From Plectrocnemia conspersa (Eukaryota; Arthropoda; Insecta; Trichoptera; Polycentropodidae), in the NCBI GenBank assembly GCA_009617715.1, contig VTFK01000009.1:682001-746000 (forward strand): a stretch of DNA of 64,000 nucleotides. The letters are read 5' to 3'. Positions 1 to 12,314 of the stretch are shown in pieces; within the stretch, counting starts at the first letter, position 1; every line of letters starts with the position of its first letter. The position numbers and the translations under genes are program-made. The notes under the pieces are model-generated. The model ran no database searches. It saw only the letters and a list, made by a program, of their open reading frames with translations, and had not been told where the DNA came from.

Positions 1-254
1 ACTTAATATCCAAATAGTGTATTTTGTAATCACCAAATATACAAAAAGTAAACCGCTGCGTCAAACTTGTTTGGGATTAGGAGTTTATCGTATATTGTGA
101 AAAATGATATTATTTTTATGGCGTGTTAAATTTATCGGGTGAACATACTTAGTGGTATAGATATTTTATTATTTTATAATGAAATACATAAAATCATTAT
201 TAAATAATAGTAATATAAAATTGGGTTTAAAAGGAACAGATTCAGAGCAGAAGA

Positions 255-540
255 AAAATGTAGGGTCCAGAACTAGACTGGATCTAAGCCAAATGATATC
301 TGGTCTTTCACCTTCGACCTGACGACCCACTGATGAACTTTAGACAAACCGAGGTATCGATATACTGACACAGCAACTCCCTTTTTTCCTAAGTCGATAT
401 CACTATGTATTGCGACATCTGCACACTTCGATTTGGCACAGACTCGCTGATATCCATTTAAACGAAGCAATCGCGAGCAAAAACGATCAGCATCTGCTTT
501 AGATTCAGCATCTTTTCGATGGCATATCTACATATGTATA
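255..540 (-). pseudogene. Coding-like stretch of unknown family
   Basis: On the minus strand a frame stays open for about 80 codons. It ends at a stop near 273 and runs upstream to a TAG near 530, which could be a splice acceptor. The translation looks protein-like rather than AT-biased: varied codons, charged and aromatic residues, and phrases such as RLLRLNGYQRVCAKSK and VYRYLGLSKVHQWVV. The DNA is clearly richer in G+C than its surroundings. I do not recognise the family. It could be one exon of a host gene, part of a decayed transposon, or chance. No start codon with convincing context is visible, and no partner exon was found nearby. Confidence 0.3.
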
Positions 541-834
541 TAGATCGGTTATTTATAATAAACTATGTGGTCCTTTTCATAAGCAAAAGTACTAATTTTC
601 ATATGCACTACTAAACAACGTAACGTGTGGACTTTAATTTTTTTAATTATATTAACGACTATATAAAAATAGAAATACTGCGCTACTTCTGTTTTTATAT
701 AATTGCGCTATACTACATCATTATGTTTGCAGTAAAGAAAAATATTATGTGGAATATTTTAAGGACACTGTAAAATAACTATAAAATCAAAATAATTTGT
801 AGATTAATAGGTACATATGTATGTAATGTCTAGG
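541..834. other. AT-rich spacer, nothing recognised
   Basis: AT-rich sequence with short homopolymer runs. I see no gene, RNA or repeat structure here. Confidence 0.5.
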
Positions 835-1140
835 ATGAGAAACAATGAGAGTAGTTTTTAATAAAAATATGTATGTTAGTTGTAGAAATATGACTGAGAT
901 ATTGGAATAGTTGTTTAAGAAATATTAAAAATTAATGTTTTTGTATAATTTAATATGCAATATAAAGATTTTATACAACAAATATCTATAATTCTTTGGT
1001 AGATGGATATAAAAAAATAAGTAGGGCCAAGAGAATATTGTAAGGAAGTGTGAATTTATATAATAATATTCCTAGGACAATCCACAGAAATAAAATTTTA
1101 GAGGGTTTCCTTAATGGAATAAAGAAACACCTTTGTACAT
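835..1140 (+). mobile_element. Non-LTR retrotransposon 3' relic, copy 1
   Basis: This stretch aligns by eye, nearly end to end, with 12315-12625 on the same strand. Shared words include AATGAGAGTAGT, ATTGGAATRGTT and a more G+C-rich block in both copies (AGTAGGGCCAAGAGAATAT here, AGTACGGCTAGGGGAATTAT there). The second copy translates to a phrase like LQNRALRVV followed by DRLEWLNVQEILKMNVFVF. That matches the usual C-terminal region after the reverse transcriptase domain of jockey-type elements. This copy is more decayed, with many stops. The family assignment rests on these motifs; the homology between the two copies is directly visible. Confidence 0.55.
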
Positions 1141-1335
1141 CAAGATCTAAATTATTTTATGTTTATATATACTATACTTTTTTATATATTATTGCATATA
1201 TATGTATATTATATATAATATAAATAAATAAATTTGCTATTAACTACAGATTAAGGTCAAAGTTCTATTTGTAATACGGTATATGTCAAACACATTCTAT
1301 AAATTACAACAATGCTTAATTTAAATTAAATAATT

Positions 1336-1760
1336 CCATTAGGGGCCATTCAATCGGAAGATAGCACAAGTTTTCGTCGCAGTCATTAAAAATCGCGTCT
1401 GAAATTTTTCCACAGCGTATCCACTGTCGCGGAAGAAAAGGTCCTCTTCCCTCAGGAATCTGTGAATCTCATTTATCCCACACCCACTCGTCCCCAGTTC
1501 AATTCCGGGCTGAGTGAATTTCGACAATTTATCGAAGAATCGGAAAGAATCGCGCGGGACAATGGCCCGGAGAGAAGTGGGTGAAATATTTGCCCATATA
1601 ACGTGTATAAGTTGTAGCAATTCGTTATCAGTCCGGATGGAAGGGAATTCGTTATCCCGTCTCTCGATTATGGCTATTGCAATTTGTGTTAGCCAGTTTT
1701 TTTTATGATTTTTGCTCTGGATAATCTTTATCTTGACGGTTCGACCGTCGTTTCTGTATC
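1336..1760. promoter_or_regulatory. G+C-rich island 1, possible conserved element
   Basis: An abrupt rise in G+C in AT-rich surroundings, with open frames on both strands that look like no known protein. The right edge holds a small inverted repeat, GACGGT-TCG-ACCGTC (1735-1749). A regulatory role is inferred only from composition. Confidence 0.25.
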
Positions 1761-4185
1761 AGTGATACTGTAATGTGGTAAGTAAACAGTTGGGTTGTGA
1801 TTTGGGTATGGCAGTTTTAAGATTTCAGATTTTTTCAATTTAAGAAATAATTAAAAAATAAAGTTCACTAAGCTTATTAATTCTCAATTTTACATATATT
1901 TTGTATTTAAAAATTTATTGAATTTAATGCTAAAAATACTCGAAAATATGTATTTTTCAGATGCGTTATAATAGTAATTTTAATTTGAGTTTATAAATAT
2001 TAATTGTAATTATATCATTTATAAAATAGAAAGCATGATTTATTTGATTTAAAATGGATACAAAAATTTAGATGATATTTTTTTGTGATATATAGATTCT
2101 AAGTAATCACTATTCTAAAAATTAGTATATATTACAGTTATTGTCAATAAATTCAAAATTAATATCACAAATTTAACGTTTTGTAAGACTTTAATTTTTT
2201 TTAATATATTGAAAAAATGTATTAGATAATCTACCAATTCATTATTCAACATTGTAAATACTGCTATTCTATTAGTGAAATTTAGGCATCTTAGAAAGTC
2301 AGAAATATTTATTAAATACTAATCATGATAAAATAAGAAACAGATTTTAAATATTGTCGGGCATCCTGTTTCATATAATACAATATAGAATATTATTATT
2401 TAAAATACATCATATAATATTAAACTTAAATACATATAAAATAAGTAGAAGCTTCTTTACTAATACATTTTTAATTTTTATATTTAAAATCGATTTTAAT
2501 GAAAAAATATGTATTTTTTGTTGAAGCTTACAACGGTTTTATTTTGAATTAATGTCATTAATAATTAACTATAACAAATATTTATTTATATTTAATAATT
2601 TAAACAAAGATTTTAACTTAACAGTTTTTAATGACTTTTTAAAGCTGTTTTTATTATTTTTTACAGCTGTTTAAATTAACTATGTATTTCACAACATAAA
2701 TTTGTAATTATATAATAATTTAGTTTAAAACATACAATAAAATTTTTTTAGATTCTAAATCGTAAATATAATTTTTTTACGAATTATTTTTTGCATACTA
2801 ATATGCCAATAATAATAATGCCAGTTTTCATTGTAAAAATAGTTTTTTTATGTACTTTATAAAATTCTATAATATAAATAATCAAACATATGCAAATAAA
2901 AATTATGAAGGATAGATTTTATATTAAAATTTAGAAATATTATTTAATATATAATCGAAAATGTGTACGATTTTACAACATTTACAAAGAAAATTAAAAA
3001 ATTAAATCTGTTTCAAACCATATATAAATTTTTGAAAAACTAAGTGTTTTTAAAGGTGTTTTATTTATATTTATTTTTTTATTTTTTATACTTATTATTA
3101 CGGCATAATTATGGTTTAAATAATATTGCCATTTTTAGTCCAAAACTAAGTTCTAATTAGTTTTGGTATGTATACAATAATGTCAATATCATTGTAAAAA
3201 ATTAAAACAATTAATTTCAATTTTTTTACTGTTAATATTATTTTTATACCGTTTATTGATCGCATATTATTGATATTATATATAATGAAATTCTTAGAAA
3301 AAAGTAATTTATGTTACTTTTTAGCATAAAACAGCAGTAATGGTATAAAAATATAATTAAAAAATACAAAGAAAATGTTTTTAAACATTTATATTTGCTC
3401 TACTAAAAATTTAAGGCATTAATATACTAACAATACTAATGACTTTCTTAGCTAAAAAAAATTAAATGAATTTATTATGCACTGATTTTTTCTGGTCGTA
3501 ACGAGGGCTATTGTGTGGCCCCAATATTTTACGCTATTGCCTTGTATCCTTGTTGATATATAAAATCGAGGATTAGAGACTTTTTTCATTATGTATTAAT
3601 AATATATGAATCTAAACATTAAAGCATTTGAACAATTCATTCATGTTAAGGCGCTTTGATTATGACTTAGAATAGTGAGAGTACAGTAGAACTTGTAACA
3701 AGCAGCGGAGCTATGCTGAATCGACACAGACGACTTTTAGAAGCCTGAGAAAAGCAACTGCTTTTTAAATTTAAAACAACATAAAGACAACAAGAATATT
3801 TATAACCGTTTTGTGTTAATTTACAAATTTATAAAATTGAACGCTTATATGTAAAGCTAAATGTAATAACTAAAAACAAACTAGATTATTTTTTTATTAA
3901 TTTGATAATTCATATTTGCTTTAATTTATTATTTATAAATTATATATAAAAAATAAACGTTTGTTATTCATTATATCGTACAAATTTAACTTATTGATTA
4001 TTTGATGTACTAACCTTAAGTAATCAATCAACAAATTGAAGTCTGAAACCAATATTTTATAGTCATTAATTTATTTTATGATTTGATATTCTCAGTCAAG
4101 ATTTTAATATTAAATCTAGAATCTTATATACAAGTTCTTCGACAAAGTTCGTCATAATTTATCAAAATCACTTGTTTCATCGACT
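1761..4185. other. AT desert, nothing recognised
   Basis: About 2.4 kb of very AT-rich DNA full of short poly-A and poly-T runs and stops in all frames. A slightly richer patch near 3490-3560 and another near 3640-3760 carry no motif I can name. Confidence 0.5.
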
Positions 4186-4345
4186 CCACTTAAGATAATG
4201 GATCGAAGGCTTAATCGACGCATTAATCAATTCGCGACATTGGAAACGATCGAAACGCGCATCATCACCCAGATGCTTTGCTCTTCATAAATCGTCCCAG
4301 TAATAACGCAAAGTGACTCCGGCGTAAACCAATAAATCAAATCTA
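4186..4345. promoter_or_regulatory. G+C-rich island 2 with ATTAAT-type sites
   Basis: Moderately G+C-rich block with GGCTTAATCGACGCATTAATC and AACGATCGAAACGCGCATC. The TTAAT/ATTAAT words resemble homeodomain sites, but such words are frequent in AT-rich DNA. Regulatory status is inferred. Confidence 0.2.
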
Positions 4346-4689
4346 ATTCAATTCAACATTAAGAAACCTTACGAAAATTACATCGACAGATTAGAAAGCC
4401 ATATTTTTTTCACAGTTATATGTTAGGTGAACGGAATTATTTTTATATGGAAACAACTGTATTTTTATCATAAAAATTGCAATTTCAGATTTTTTTTAAT
4501 AAATAAAGAATCTTGTGTCTGCATTGAAAACATCACTAATGGCTGAAATATTAAATAACGTTAACTTATTTCATACATAGTACAAAATAAGTTTAGTTTT
4601 TATAATTATATATATATATATACATACTGTATTTAGCTTTATAAGAATAATACAGGTACCGGCTTTATCTTCAATTATTCACAAACTAA

Positions 4690-4995
4690 AACCAAATAAC
4701 AAATGTCCGAATCGAAGCTGAACTTTTGCCTTTATTTGTACTTTGTTCGCACCCCCTTCCACCGCTAAGACCCTTATCAATATTTGGGGACAAAAAATGC
4801 CCCGACCGATACGGGACGACAAATTTATTAGCCCTTGACCCTTTTTGCCGTAAGTGCATTTTCGTACAAAACCATATTTGTAACGGAGAAAGGGCTCGTG
4901 TGCCTTTTTTTCCGTTCGTTCGGAACGAGAGCAATCGGAGAAGTTTGCTCACGAACGAAACGAACTGTAATATAATAATAAAAAAAACTTTAAGG
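4690..4995. promoter_or_regulatory. G+C-rich island 3, possible conserved element
   Basis: Sharp-edged G+C-richer block in the AT background. Both strands carry frames of about 90-115 codons, but neither translation resembles a known domain, and frames open on both strands suggest a stop-poor composition rather than a gene. Confidence 0.25.
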
Positions 4996-6190
4996 GTGAT
5001 AAACCTCGTTAGTCACGATAGACGTCTATTTTTACTTGTCAGCATAAAATACAGTTATTTATTGAATCATATATAAAAAAATGTATGGATTAAACTTTCC
5101 GTATTACTTACGTGACAACATTTATTAACTGTTTCGGTTAAATTATCTTATGAAAAATATAAACATTATAAAAAGTTATAACAAATCATTGAATAAATAA
5201 AAACAATATAAATAAAATTAATTTTAAGGACATTATAATTCTAAGCACAATGTACTGTCATATTTTATTAATACAAACGCGCTCATTATCTTGCGCTAAT
5301 TACTCATAAATAGACAATACAATATTTAAGAAACCTATTTGAGGATTAAATAATATCTGACTTTTTAGGTTATTCTCCTTAATGAAATATATATTATATA
5401 ACTAGTACGACGATAATTCGTTTATTAAATGTATTATTATATATTAACATAAATTTTATAACCAAACTAATCATTTCTATTGCTTGTCATACGATAGAGT
5501 TTTACATATTCAAGGCTCATAAAGCGAAGTTTTCTTGGAGGAAGTTTCTACATAAAAAGCAGAATAGATAAAACAACTTTATTCCCATACAAAGAGGAGA
5601 GAACGATTGGATAAAAAGTTTTTTTAATCTTTGAGTCAAGTTACAGTAATATAACATTTCAGCTATATTTTTAATATAAAATATATTGTGCCAAAATAAA
5701 ATAAAATATCGATTAAAAGAATATTTATATGCACATATGTCAATTTTTCTACATACACAATGCGAAATAAACAGAGCTAAAATCAGGTCATATAAATATC
5801 CATTATTTTTATTGCGCAAGAATAGGTTTACAGATAAAAATAGAATTTAGGTCAGCATTTTATTCAGTTAAATGTTATTTATATGGGTTATTTAAGACTT
5901 GTATTTGATCAATTCTACGCTCATATCAACACCATAATATACATACGCAAAAAATATTCGGATAGCTAATAATTATTTTATAAAAAAAATCTACACGTCT
6001 ACTTTTATTATTTTTAATTTATTTTTACTTATTGATATAATTCCAACTGTACTAAGACATTCTACCCATTTATCTATCATGTTAGAAAATGTTATAACTA
6101 TGATAAGAAACAAATAAAATATTATTTTCAGCAGTAGTTTTAAGAAAACCTTGACCAAGATTGTCAAAGAGCCACATAAAAAAAATCGTA
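4996..6190. other. AT-rich spacer, nothing recognised
   Basis: Long AT-rich stretch. A 100-codon minus frame (5517-5819) has low-complexity hydrophobic content typical of chance AT-rich translation. No RNA or transposon motif seen. Confidence 0.45.
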
Positions 6191-6199
6191 ATATACCTA

Positions 6200-6420
6200 A
6201 GTATATGCGTGTCTTTCTTCTTTATTAAGACACGTCAACCTCTTTTTGATGGACCAATGTCGGCAGTTAAACCTGGTCGTGATTACATTTGAATCTGGGT
6301 GAACAGAGCTACCCCGAAAAATACAAAGACACGATCGGAAGCCATATTCTAGTCGTCTTTGTGGAAAATTAGTGCAGGTCACGTGATACTTTAATGGCTC
6401 TGTTTTTCGGCCTTTTGAAC
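6200..6420. promoter_or_regulatory. G+C-rich island 4
   Basis: Compositional island with no recognisable protein. It sits just upstream of a cluster of retroelement relics, so it may be an old repeat rather than a host element. Confidence 0.2.
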
Positions 6421-6690
6421 AGACAGATCGATATGAATATAAGTTTGAATGCTAGTAGCAAAATTTATGTTTCTGATATATTTATACTTAAACATAAGTA
6501 CAACTTGAAAGCTATGATGATGTTTGTCAATAAGAAAATTAAAATCGAACATTATGTTTAGTAAACGGTCTCTTTCTTGATTCTTATTTAAGATAAAAAC
6601 ATTTATTTTACTGACACTGACATATTTAAAAGTAAATTGCTATAGGTCAATAAATATTTTTTTATAAAATATTATTAATTTTAAAATTTT

Positions 6691-6895
6691 GTCATACTGT
6701 GTCATTTTTTCGATCAGATTATTGATATGATCTTGGCTAAAGAAACTACTAATAAAGATTTTAGAATTATTTTTTAGAGAAAGTGGAAGTCCATTTTACA
6801 CGTAAACGACGTCTCTAAGATTCTTGACTTTGTTATGAGAAATGAATTTCACTTAGATGATCCGTCAGTTATTTGCATACTCTATGACACTAGTT
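6691..6895 (+). mobile_element. LINE RT relic, same family as 61.4-63.6 kb
   Basis: A clear decayed copy of the reverse-transcriptase region found intact on the minus strand at 62.0-62.3 kb. It begins with CATACTGTGTCATTTT, a word shared exactly with the intact copy. The second half translates to FVMRNEFHLDDPSVICILYD against FVMRNAFHFDDPSVIRILYD in the intact copy. Residues before the match (ETTNKDFRIIF) correspond to ETSIKDLGITF. About 30 bp is deleted internally. Only the part just after the catalytic YADD box is present, so this is a small insertion remnant or the survivor of a larger one. Confidence 0.8.
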
Positions 6896-6974
6896 AGTGG
6901 GTTGAACCATTTTTTTACTTTCAGTTGTGTAGCATCATTTATAACTTTCTATGCATACGTTGATTTGTTCTCGG

Positions 6975-7420
6975 TAAATTCTGTTGTATATATTTGCGTT
7001 GGTTGGTTCTATTTGTATTTGTTTTGTTCAAAGTAATGGATGCTGTTTTTGTTGGAGTTACTTATGTACCAAACAACCTCTATAATTTGCATGGTGGTTT
7101 CCATAGAAATTTGCACATTTTACGTCATTATTTTTGTCTTTCCTTTGACATTCGTTAGTTAATTGCATTCCTGCATACTTGACACACCTTGGTGATTAAA
7201 ATAATTTTTGGTGTGACCGTATGTTATTTGTGTTATTTTTTATCGTGTGGAGCTTCAGATTTTCATTAATAACTGTATCTTATATATCTCTTTATTATTT
7301 TATTTCGGTTCCAGGTCTTTTGTTATTTTTTGTAAAATGTTTATATAAATGATATTTTTTACAATATGTCCTTTATTTTTTAGTTCTTTCCTTAAAGATT
7401 CCTGGTCAGACGACGAATGT
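6975..7420 (-). mobile_element. Jockey-type gag (ORF1) relic with zinc knuckles
   Basis: Read on the minus strand across several frameshifts, this region gives the order seen in ORF1 nucleic-acid-binding proteins of jockey-clade retrotransposons. From the N-terminal side these are a KELKNKGHIVKNI phrase, DLEPK-NNKEIYKI, GHTKNYFNHQG, RCVKYAGMQLTNECQRKDK, and finally NHHANYRGCLVHK. The last three match the three CCHC knuckles of that family, although several cysteines are replaced (RCVKYAG for RCVKCAG; NFYGNHHANYRGC for the usual NCGGNH form). The protein binds element RNA in live copies; this one is dead. It abuts a LINE fragment on the opposite strand and a Tc1 relic. Confidence 0.7.
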
Positions 7421-7544
7421 AGATTTTTAACACTACTCTATAGTTTCTCTCCTATTTTTTTTGGTACGAATAAAATACTTGCGCTGTATTTACCGCCAGT
7501 TTTCAATTAAATTTTAACCTCTTCATTGTTGCTTGTCTTGAATG

Positions 7545-8440
7545 TACAGTGGATTGCCAAATTAATACAGACTGTACCAATATTTTGTGGTTTTCACGTT
7601 TATATTGCCTCTATTTTTAAAAAAAACATGGTTTTGATGGTAATTTCTTTGTTATTTTTGCTGCATTTTTTGACATTTTTCAGAAATGGCAACACTAGCA
7701 AAGTGTTAAATTTGTTAAAAATTTAAGATTATTTACACGTGGTCAGCATTTTTGTGATAATACGTGATCATGTTTCATAAATAAATTATTAATATTTATA
7801 TTATTAAATTAGTTTTGTTAAGTTTATTCTTCGTACTTTACTTTAATTAATAGTTTTGTCACAACACCAAAATTGTGTTTTTAATTATGGACTGATCTTC
7901 AGACACGTCCCTAATAAAATGTACAGAAGTCAAGACATTATAATTGTACACTAAACATTCCCAAAGGAGAATAGTAGGCGTTTGAAAGTACGTGGTTAAC
8001 AGGATTAAGAAAAAATAATCGACCAAAACCTGCCCTTAGAAGTGAATTGCAGTGACTTGTACTGACCGCAAAATCAGAGATATCTGTCTCCAAAATTACA
8101 AAAAGAGTTACCTTGATGGTCAATGAAGAAGGCAGTAAAGTCTTCAAAAGAACAGTCAAGAGAAGGTTGGCTGAGAAAAAACTCATGGGTCATCATCCAG
8201 CTAAGAATCTTTGAGGAAAAAGCGGCTGTAATTGGCCAAAGCACACAAACACATGACTACTGAGGACTAGTTTTTTTTATTCCAATTTTGTGAATATGGT
8301 CTTTTTTCAGGTGTGCTTTTTTGACAAGTCCACGTTCTAAGTTTAGGTGGAAAAATCATCGTTCGTCAGACGACGTTCTGGGGAGAAATATTATTTGGAC
8401 TGACGGTCAAATCGGCTATCGCATTACAGTGAAAGATTTG
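7545..8440 (+). mobile_element. Tc1-like DNA transposon relic
   Basis: A TA followed by CAGTGGATTGCCAAATTAAT (7547 onward) has the form of a Tc1-family terminal repeat. From about 7990 the plus strand yields decayed Tc1 transposase. NRPKPALRS resembles the linker before the second helix-turn-helix. KVFKRTVKRRLAEKKLMGH matches the second DNA-binding helix, and KSSFVRRRSGEKY (about 8340-8390) matches the SFVRRRPGEEY-type block after the first catalytic aspartates. Stops and frameshifts separate these blocks. I could not find the matching right terminal repeat, so the 3' end is a guess and probably lost. Confidence 0.65.
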
Positions 8441-8700
8441 TATTTAATAAATTAATAAATATGCAGAAATTTATGTTTTTATAGATTAAATAATATATAC
8501 TTATTGTACTATGTGAAAATATCATGTAGCTGCGGAGTAGTAAATTTTATGAATTTTGGTAGGCTTGGACTTTTTGTGTGTATTTTGTCTTCAATTTTAA
8601 AATTAATTGCTGTTGGTTTTTTAATACTATTACAGTATAATATAATAAAATTGTGAATATAAGCTACCCTTAATAAAATTTGTATTAAATTCAAGTCATG
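8441..8700. other. AT-rich spacer, nothing recognised
   Basis: Short AT-rich interval between the Tc1 relic and island 5. Confidence 0.45.
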
Positions 8701-9010
8701 ACAATACTACTCTATATTCGGCGCAGCTCATCAAATATGAATTTTCAATAATCTCGATAGAGTCGAACGCGGGCGCGTTAGAGCTTTGAAGGTCTGCGGG
8801 TCCATTTTGACCTTAGTCGCTGAATGAATTATTCACGAAAACTCACCTCAGCGTCGGTCCCTCATTCGCATTACGGCAATTAACGTCGCTTAATTAAAAG
8901 CTAAAGCGAGATTTTGACCCCCGCGAGGTGTCGCCTGAAAGCTCCAAAAACAAGACTAATAACGTTAAAACGGCCCTGTAATGCCTTTTATTCTATTTGA
9001 TAAAGCACAC
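8701..9010. promoter_or_regulatory. G+C-rich island 5
   Basis: Block with GGTCCCTCATTCGCATTACG, CGTCGCTTAATTAAAAGC and CCCCGCGAGGTGTCGCC. A TTAATTAA word lies in its centre. No open frame of note, which favours a non-coding element if it is constrained at all. Confidence 0.3.
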
Positions 9011-9307
9011 GCATATACCATATACTTTGGCGCATATGTAAGGAGAGCGTGTGAAAAAAAAACAATTTTGTGATTACCCTATTCACGATAGGATCATAAA
9101 TCACACATACATGTATGCTAAAATGTACTGTGTGTGTTGTGAATTTTTACAAAGAACCGTATACGTTTTCTTTTGAGATGTTAATGGTGACGTCAAGAAG
9201 GTCATGCAAGAACGACCAGGGCATGTTAAGAATTATTTAAAAAAAATTGCAAAGCAATGAAAAATATAGCTACTTAGTCGTTCTCCTCGTTAATAAAGGT
9301 CATGATC

Positions 9308-9381
9308 CATGTTTTGATTTTCAGAGCTTATGTCAGTTGTTGCGTTCAACAACTGACATAAGCTCTGAAAAGCAAAACATG
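9308..9381 (+). ncRNA. Near-perfect 35-bp hairpin, tetraloop
   Basis: The arm at 9308-9342 is the reverse complement of 9347-9381 with one mismatch (A9317 opposite G9372), separated by the 4-base loop CGTT. The core arm word is CAGAGCTTATGTCAGTTGTT. The duplex is 35 bp long and of mixed composition, unlike the AT palindromes expected by chance. It could be a hairpin-RNA or miRNA-like precursor, a recent snap-back duplication, or the remnant of a fold-back element. The stem is unusually complete for a conserved insect miRNA and the loop unusually short. Transcription is not shown. Confidence 0.4.
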
Positions 9382-9610
9382 TTTTTTACTAGTTATAAAC
9401 TATATATAATTACAGCTTACAATAGATACAGCTTGATTTTATTTTATTATTTACCACGATATTTATCCAAAAGATAAGGAAAATCTGTGAAAACCTAATC
9501 TGTGAGAATCGATCAGAATTATAATTATGTAATGATCACTAATTAATTACATTTCATCACAAGAAAACTTGCTGTATATATATAAACTTTTTTAAACTTA
9601 AATAAAATCA
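9382..9610. other. AT-rich spacer, nothing recognised
   Basis: AT-rich interval between the hairpin and the next island. Confidence 0.45.
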
Positions 9611-9611
9611 A

Positions 9612-9986
<375 letters not shown>

Positions 9987-9996
9987 TATATATATA

Positions 9997-11155
9997 ACAT
10001 GCAACATGCTGGAGTCTACAGCTACAACTGTATTAACTTAAAAACTACTAATTGATATTTTATATTTATTTAAATTAAGATTAAATAATACGAAGTGGAC
10101 AAGTTTCTCGTAGCTGACAATTATATGGCTTGTTACAAAACTATTATAGTTGATAAGTTTATCAGTTTTAAAATATTCGTAGAGTAACGGATAAACAATT
10201 TGATAACTTATATTACACCACAAATTAAACTAATATATTTTTAATAAAGTTGTATCTAAGAAAAATTAATTTTAGTCAAACATATAAATTTTAAAGTCCA
10301 CAGACAAGGTTCAATTTTGAGATAAGAGCAAAGTTAGATGGAAAAAATATTTCAGAACTACTCTTGTTTTGATTTTGTTTGTGAACGTGGAATAATTTTA
10401 GTATATTATTAATTGTAAAAACACGCGAAAGGGCTCACCCGTCCCAAAAAAAACAAAAATGTGTTTCCAATATGAGTCGCAGGATTAACAGAAATTTTAA
10501 GAAGTGCCAATCATTGTCAACTCTCGCGGATTATAAACTTAAGTGCATCATCAAATTGTATAACCTTCTATTTATGAATCACTTAATTGTTCAAGAAGCA
10601 GAATTTGCTCTTCTCATGTTTTCAAAAATAAAGAATAAATATTTTTTGGTACTTCTAAATCGATATTAAATAATAATTTATTCTGTGTAATTGATATCAA
10701 AATTGCATTGGAGTATTAAAAAAAACTGTTCCATCTTTAGACCGATTAATAAAAAACGATCATAATTGATTGACGGTAAATAATAACAATAGACTTAAAT
10801 GCCGTTTTTTCGTGTACAACCGTCCCTCGAGTATATCATGAGTATTTTAAGCAAATAAGCCGAAACGAAATGTGTCATTAAACTTACATTATGAAACAAT
10901 GATTATATACATATAAATAAAAAGCAGCGAATTTAGTGTTTTACTGAAACGCTAGTAAAAATATAACTTTACTGGTAATGCATATTTACTGTAACATATA
11001 TTTAAAAATATCTATTATGTTCATCAAGTAATATGTGAAAGGTTATGGCATGAAATAAATCAAGATTGGGTAAATTTAACGGCTGTTGCTAAATAAATTT
11101 TTATTGTTTATGAGTTGTTACACTAGCTTTAATTAGGCATTTTATTAGAACTGAC
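9997..11155. other. AT-rich spacer, nothing recognised
   Basis: About 1.1 kb of AT-rich sequence. A 65-codon plus frame at 10472-10669 has no recognisable features. Confidence 0.45.
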
Positions 11156-11157
11156 CA

Positions 11158-11485
11158 ACGTAGTTGCTAGAACGCGTATGTATTCACTTGGCAACATTGT
11201 TCGTCCCGAAAGCACAACTGGATATCCCTCACGTATGGCTCATTGTTTACGTTTGCATCCGCCTGAGAGTTTCCGATACGTGACGACAAGACGCTTCGTC
11301 AGCCAAAAGTTTGCCTTTGGACTGGGAGACTCAATAAGTAATTTTATTGTTGGCTTTATTTTTAGTCGGTCCGTCCCGAACCGGCGGGTGGCGGGCGCCT
11401 CAGATTCTGCGGCGCCGATCGATCCGGCCCTGGAACGCGCTCGCCTGCAACAATAAACCCTCTTGGTCTTCGCGAACATCTTTAA
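11158..11485. promoter_or_regulatory. G+C-rich island 7, strongest composition shift
   Basis: The most G+C-rich block of the left half, including CCCGAACCGGCGGGTGGCGG and GCGGCGCCGATCGATCCGGC. Overlapping frames on both strands (about 92 codons plus, 79 minus) show no known domain. The density of CpG is notable for this genome and could mark a promoter or an exon fragment. I cannot tell which. Confidence 0.3.
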
Positions 11486-12314
11486 AGATTAACTTTTGAT
11501 GGTTTATTATTGTGTTGGACGAATGAAATTTTAGACATTGAAAAACTGCTACGCCTCAATAATGCACCAGCTTACACCACAGCATATGTGATTGAGCATT
11601 AAATATTTTTTAGCATTTAAAATAAATCATGGTAGATATAATAGTTAAAAGCAAAATAAATTAAATTGTAACTTGCATAGAAAGAATATTTCTTACGCAG
11701 ACGTTATATAAGCGCACTTGACAATTAAAGATTATGCTGGATTAGGGCTATTTTCAAAGGGACTTGATAACTATACGTACAAGTGCTGATAACTCGGTAC
11801 AATGTGTCTAGCAGGTACTCAAATTATAAATGCCCAATGCCAGCGTTTCAAAATCTACAGATGTTTAAATTATAACCGTTAAAAAAGGCCATTCTTTTAA
11901 GTGAAGTAACAGACAACAACAAAATATGTGTTCGCCCCAAATCATCGCATTAGCCTGAGGGCTGAGAGTGTAAAAGAGCGTAAGCACTTCTCTTATCACC
12001 AAAAGAGTATATAATCCCAAACACATGTACTTTTGACTATGTTTTAGAAAACACATTACATCTGTAACTTGCACAAGTCAGAAATGAATTTTTCTACTTT
12101 GAGTTTAGACACATTTAAGTTAAGCCAAATTTGTATTTTAATAAATATAAATAATTTCTGTTAATATTATATAATAAGACATTCTTACGGTATATTTAAT
12201 AAAAAGATATGTTAAGTATAAATACAAAAAAAATACAGTAGTATCATATACCTCTTTTTACTTATTGCGTGATAATATTAGATTAATAAATTAGATAAAC
12301 AAATATTGAAAAAA
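11486..12314. other. AT-rich spacer, nothing recognised
   Basis: AT-rich with a mildly richer patch at 11750-12070. No domain recognised in any frame. Confidence 0.45.

Noticed and set aside
5517..5819. 100-codon minus frame
   Set aside because: Low-complexity hydrophobic AT-rich translation with no homology I recognise and no promoter context.
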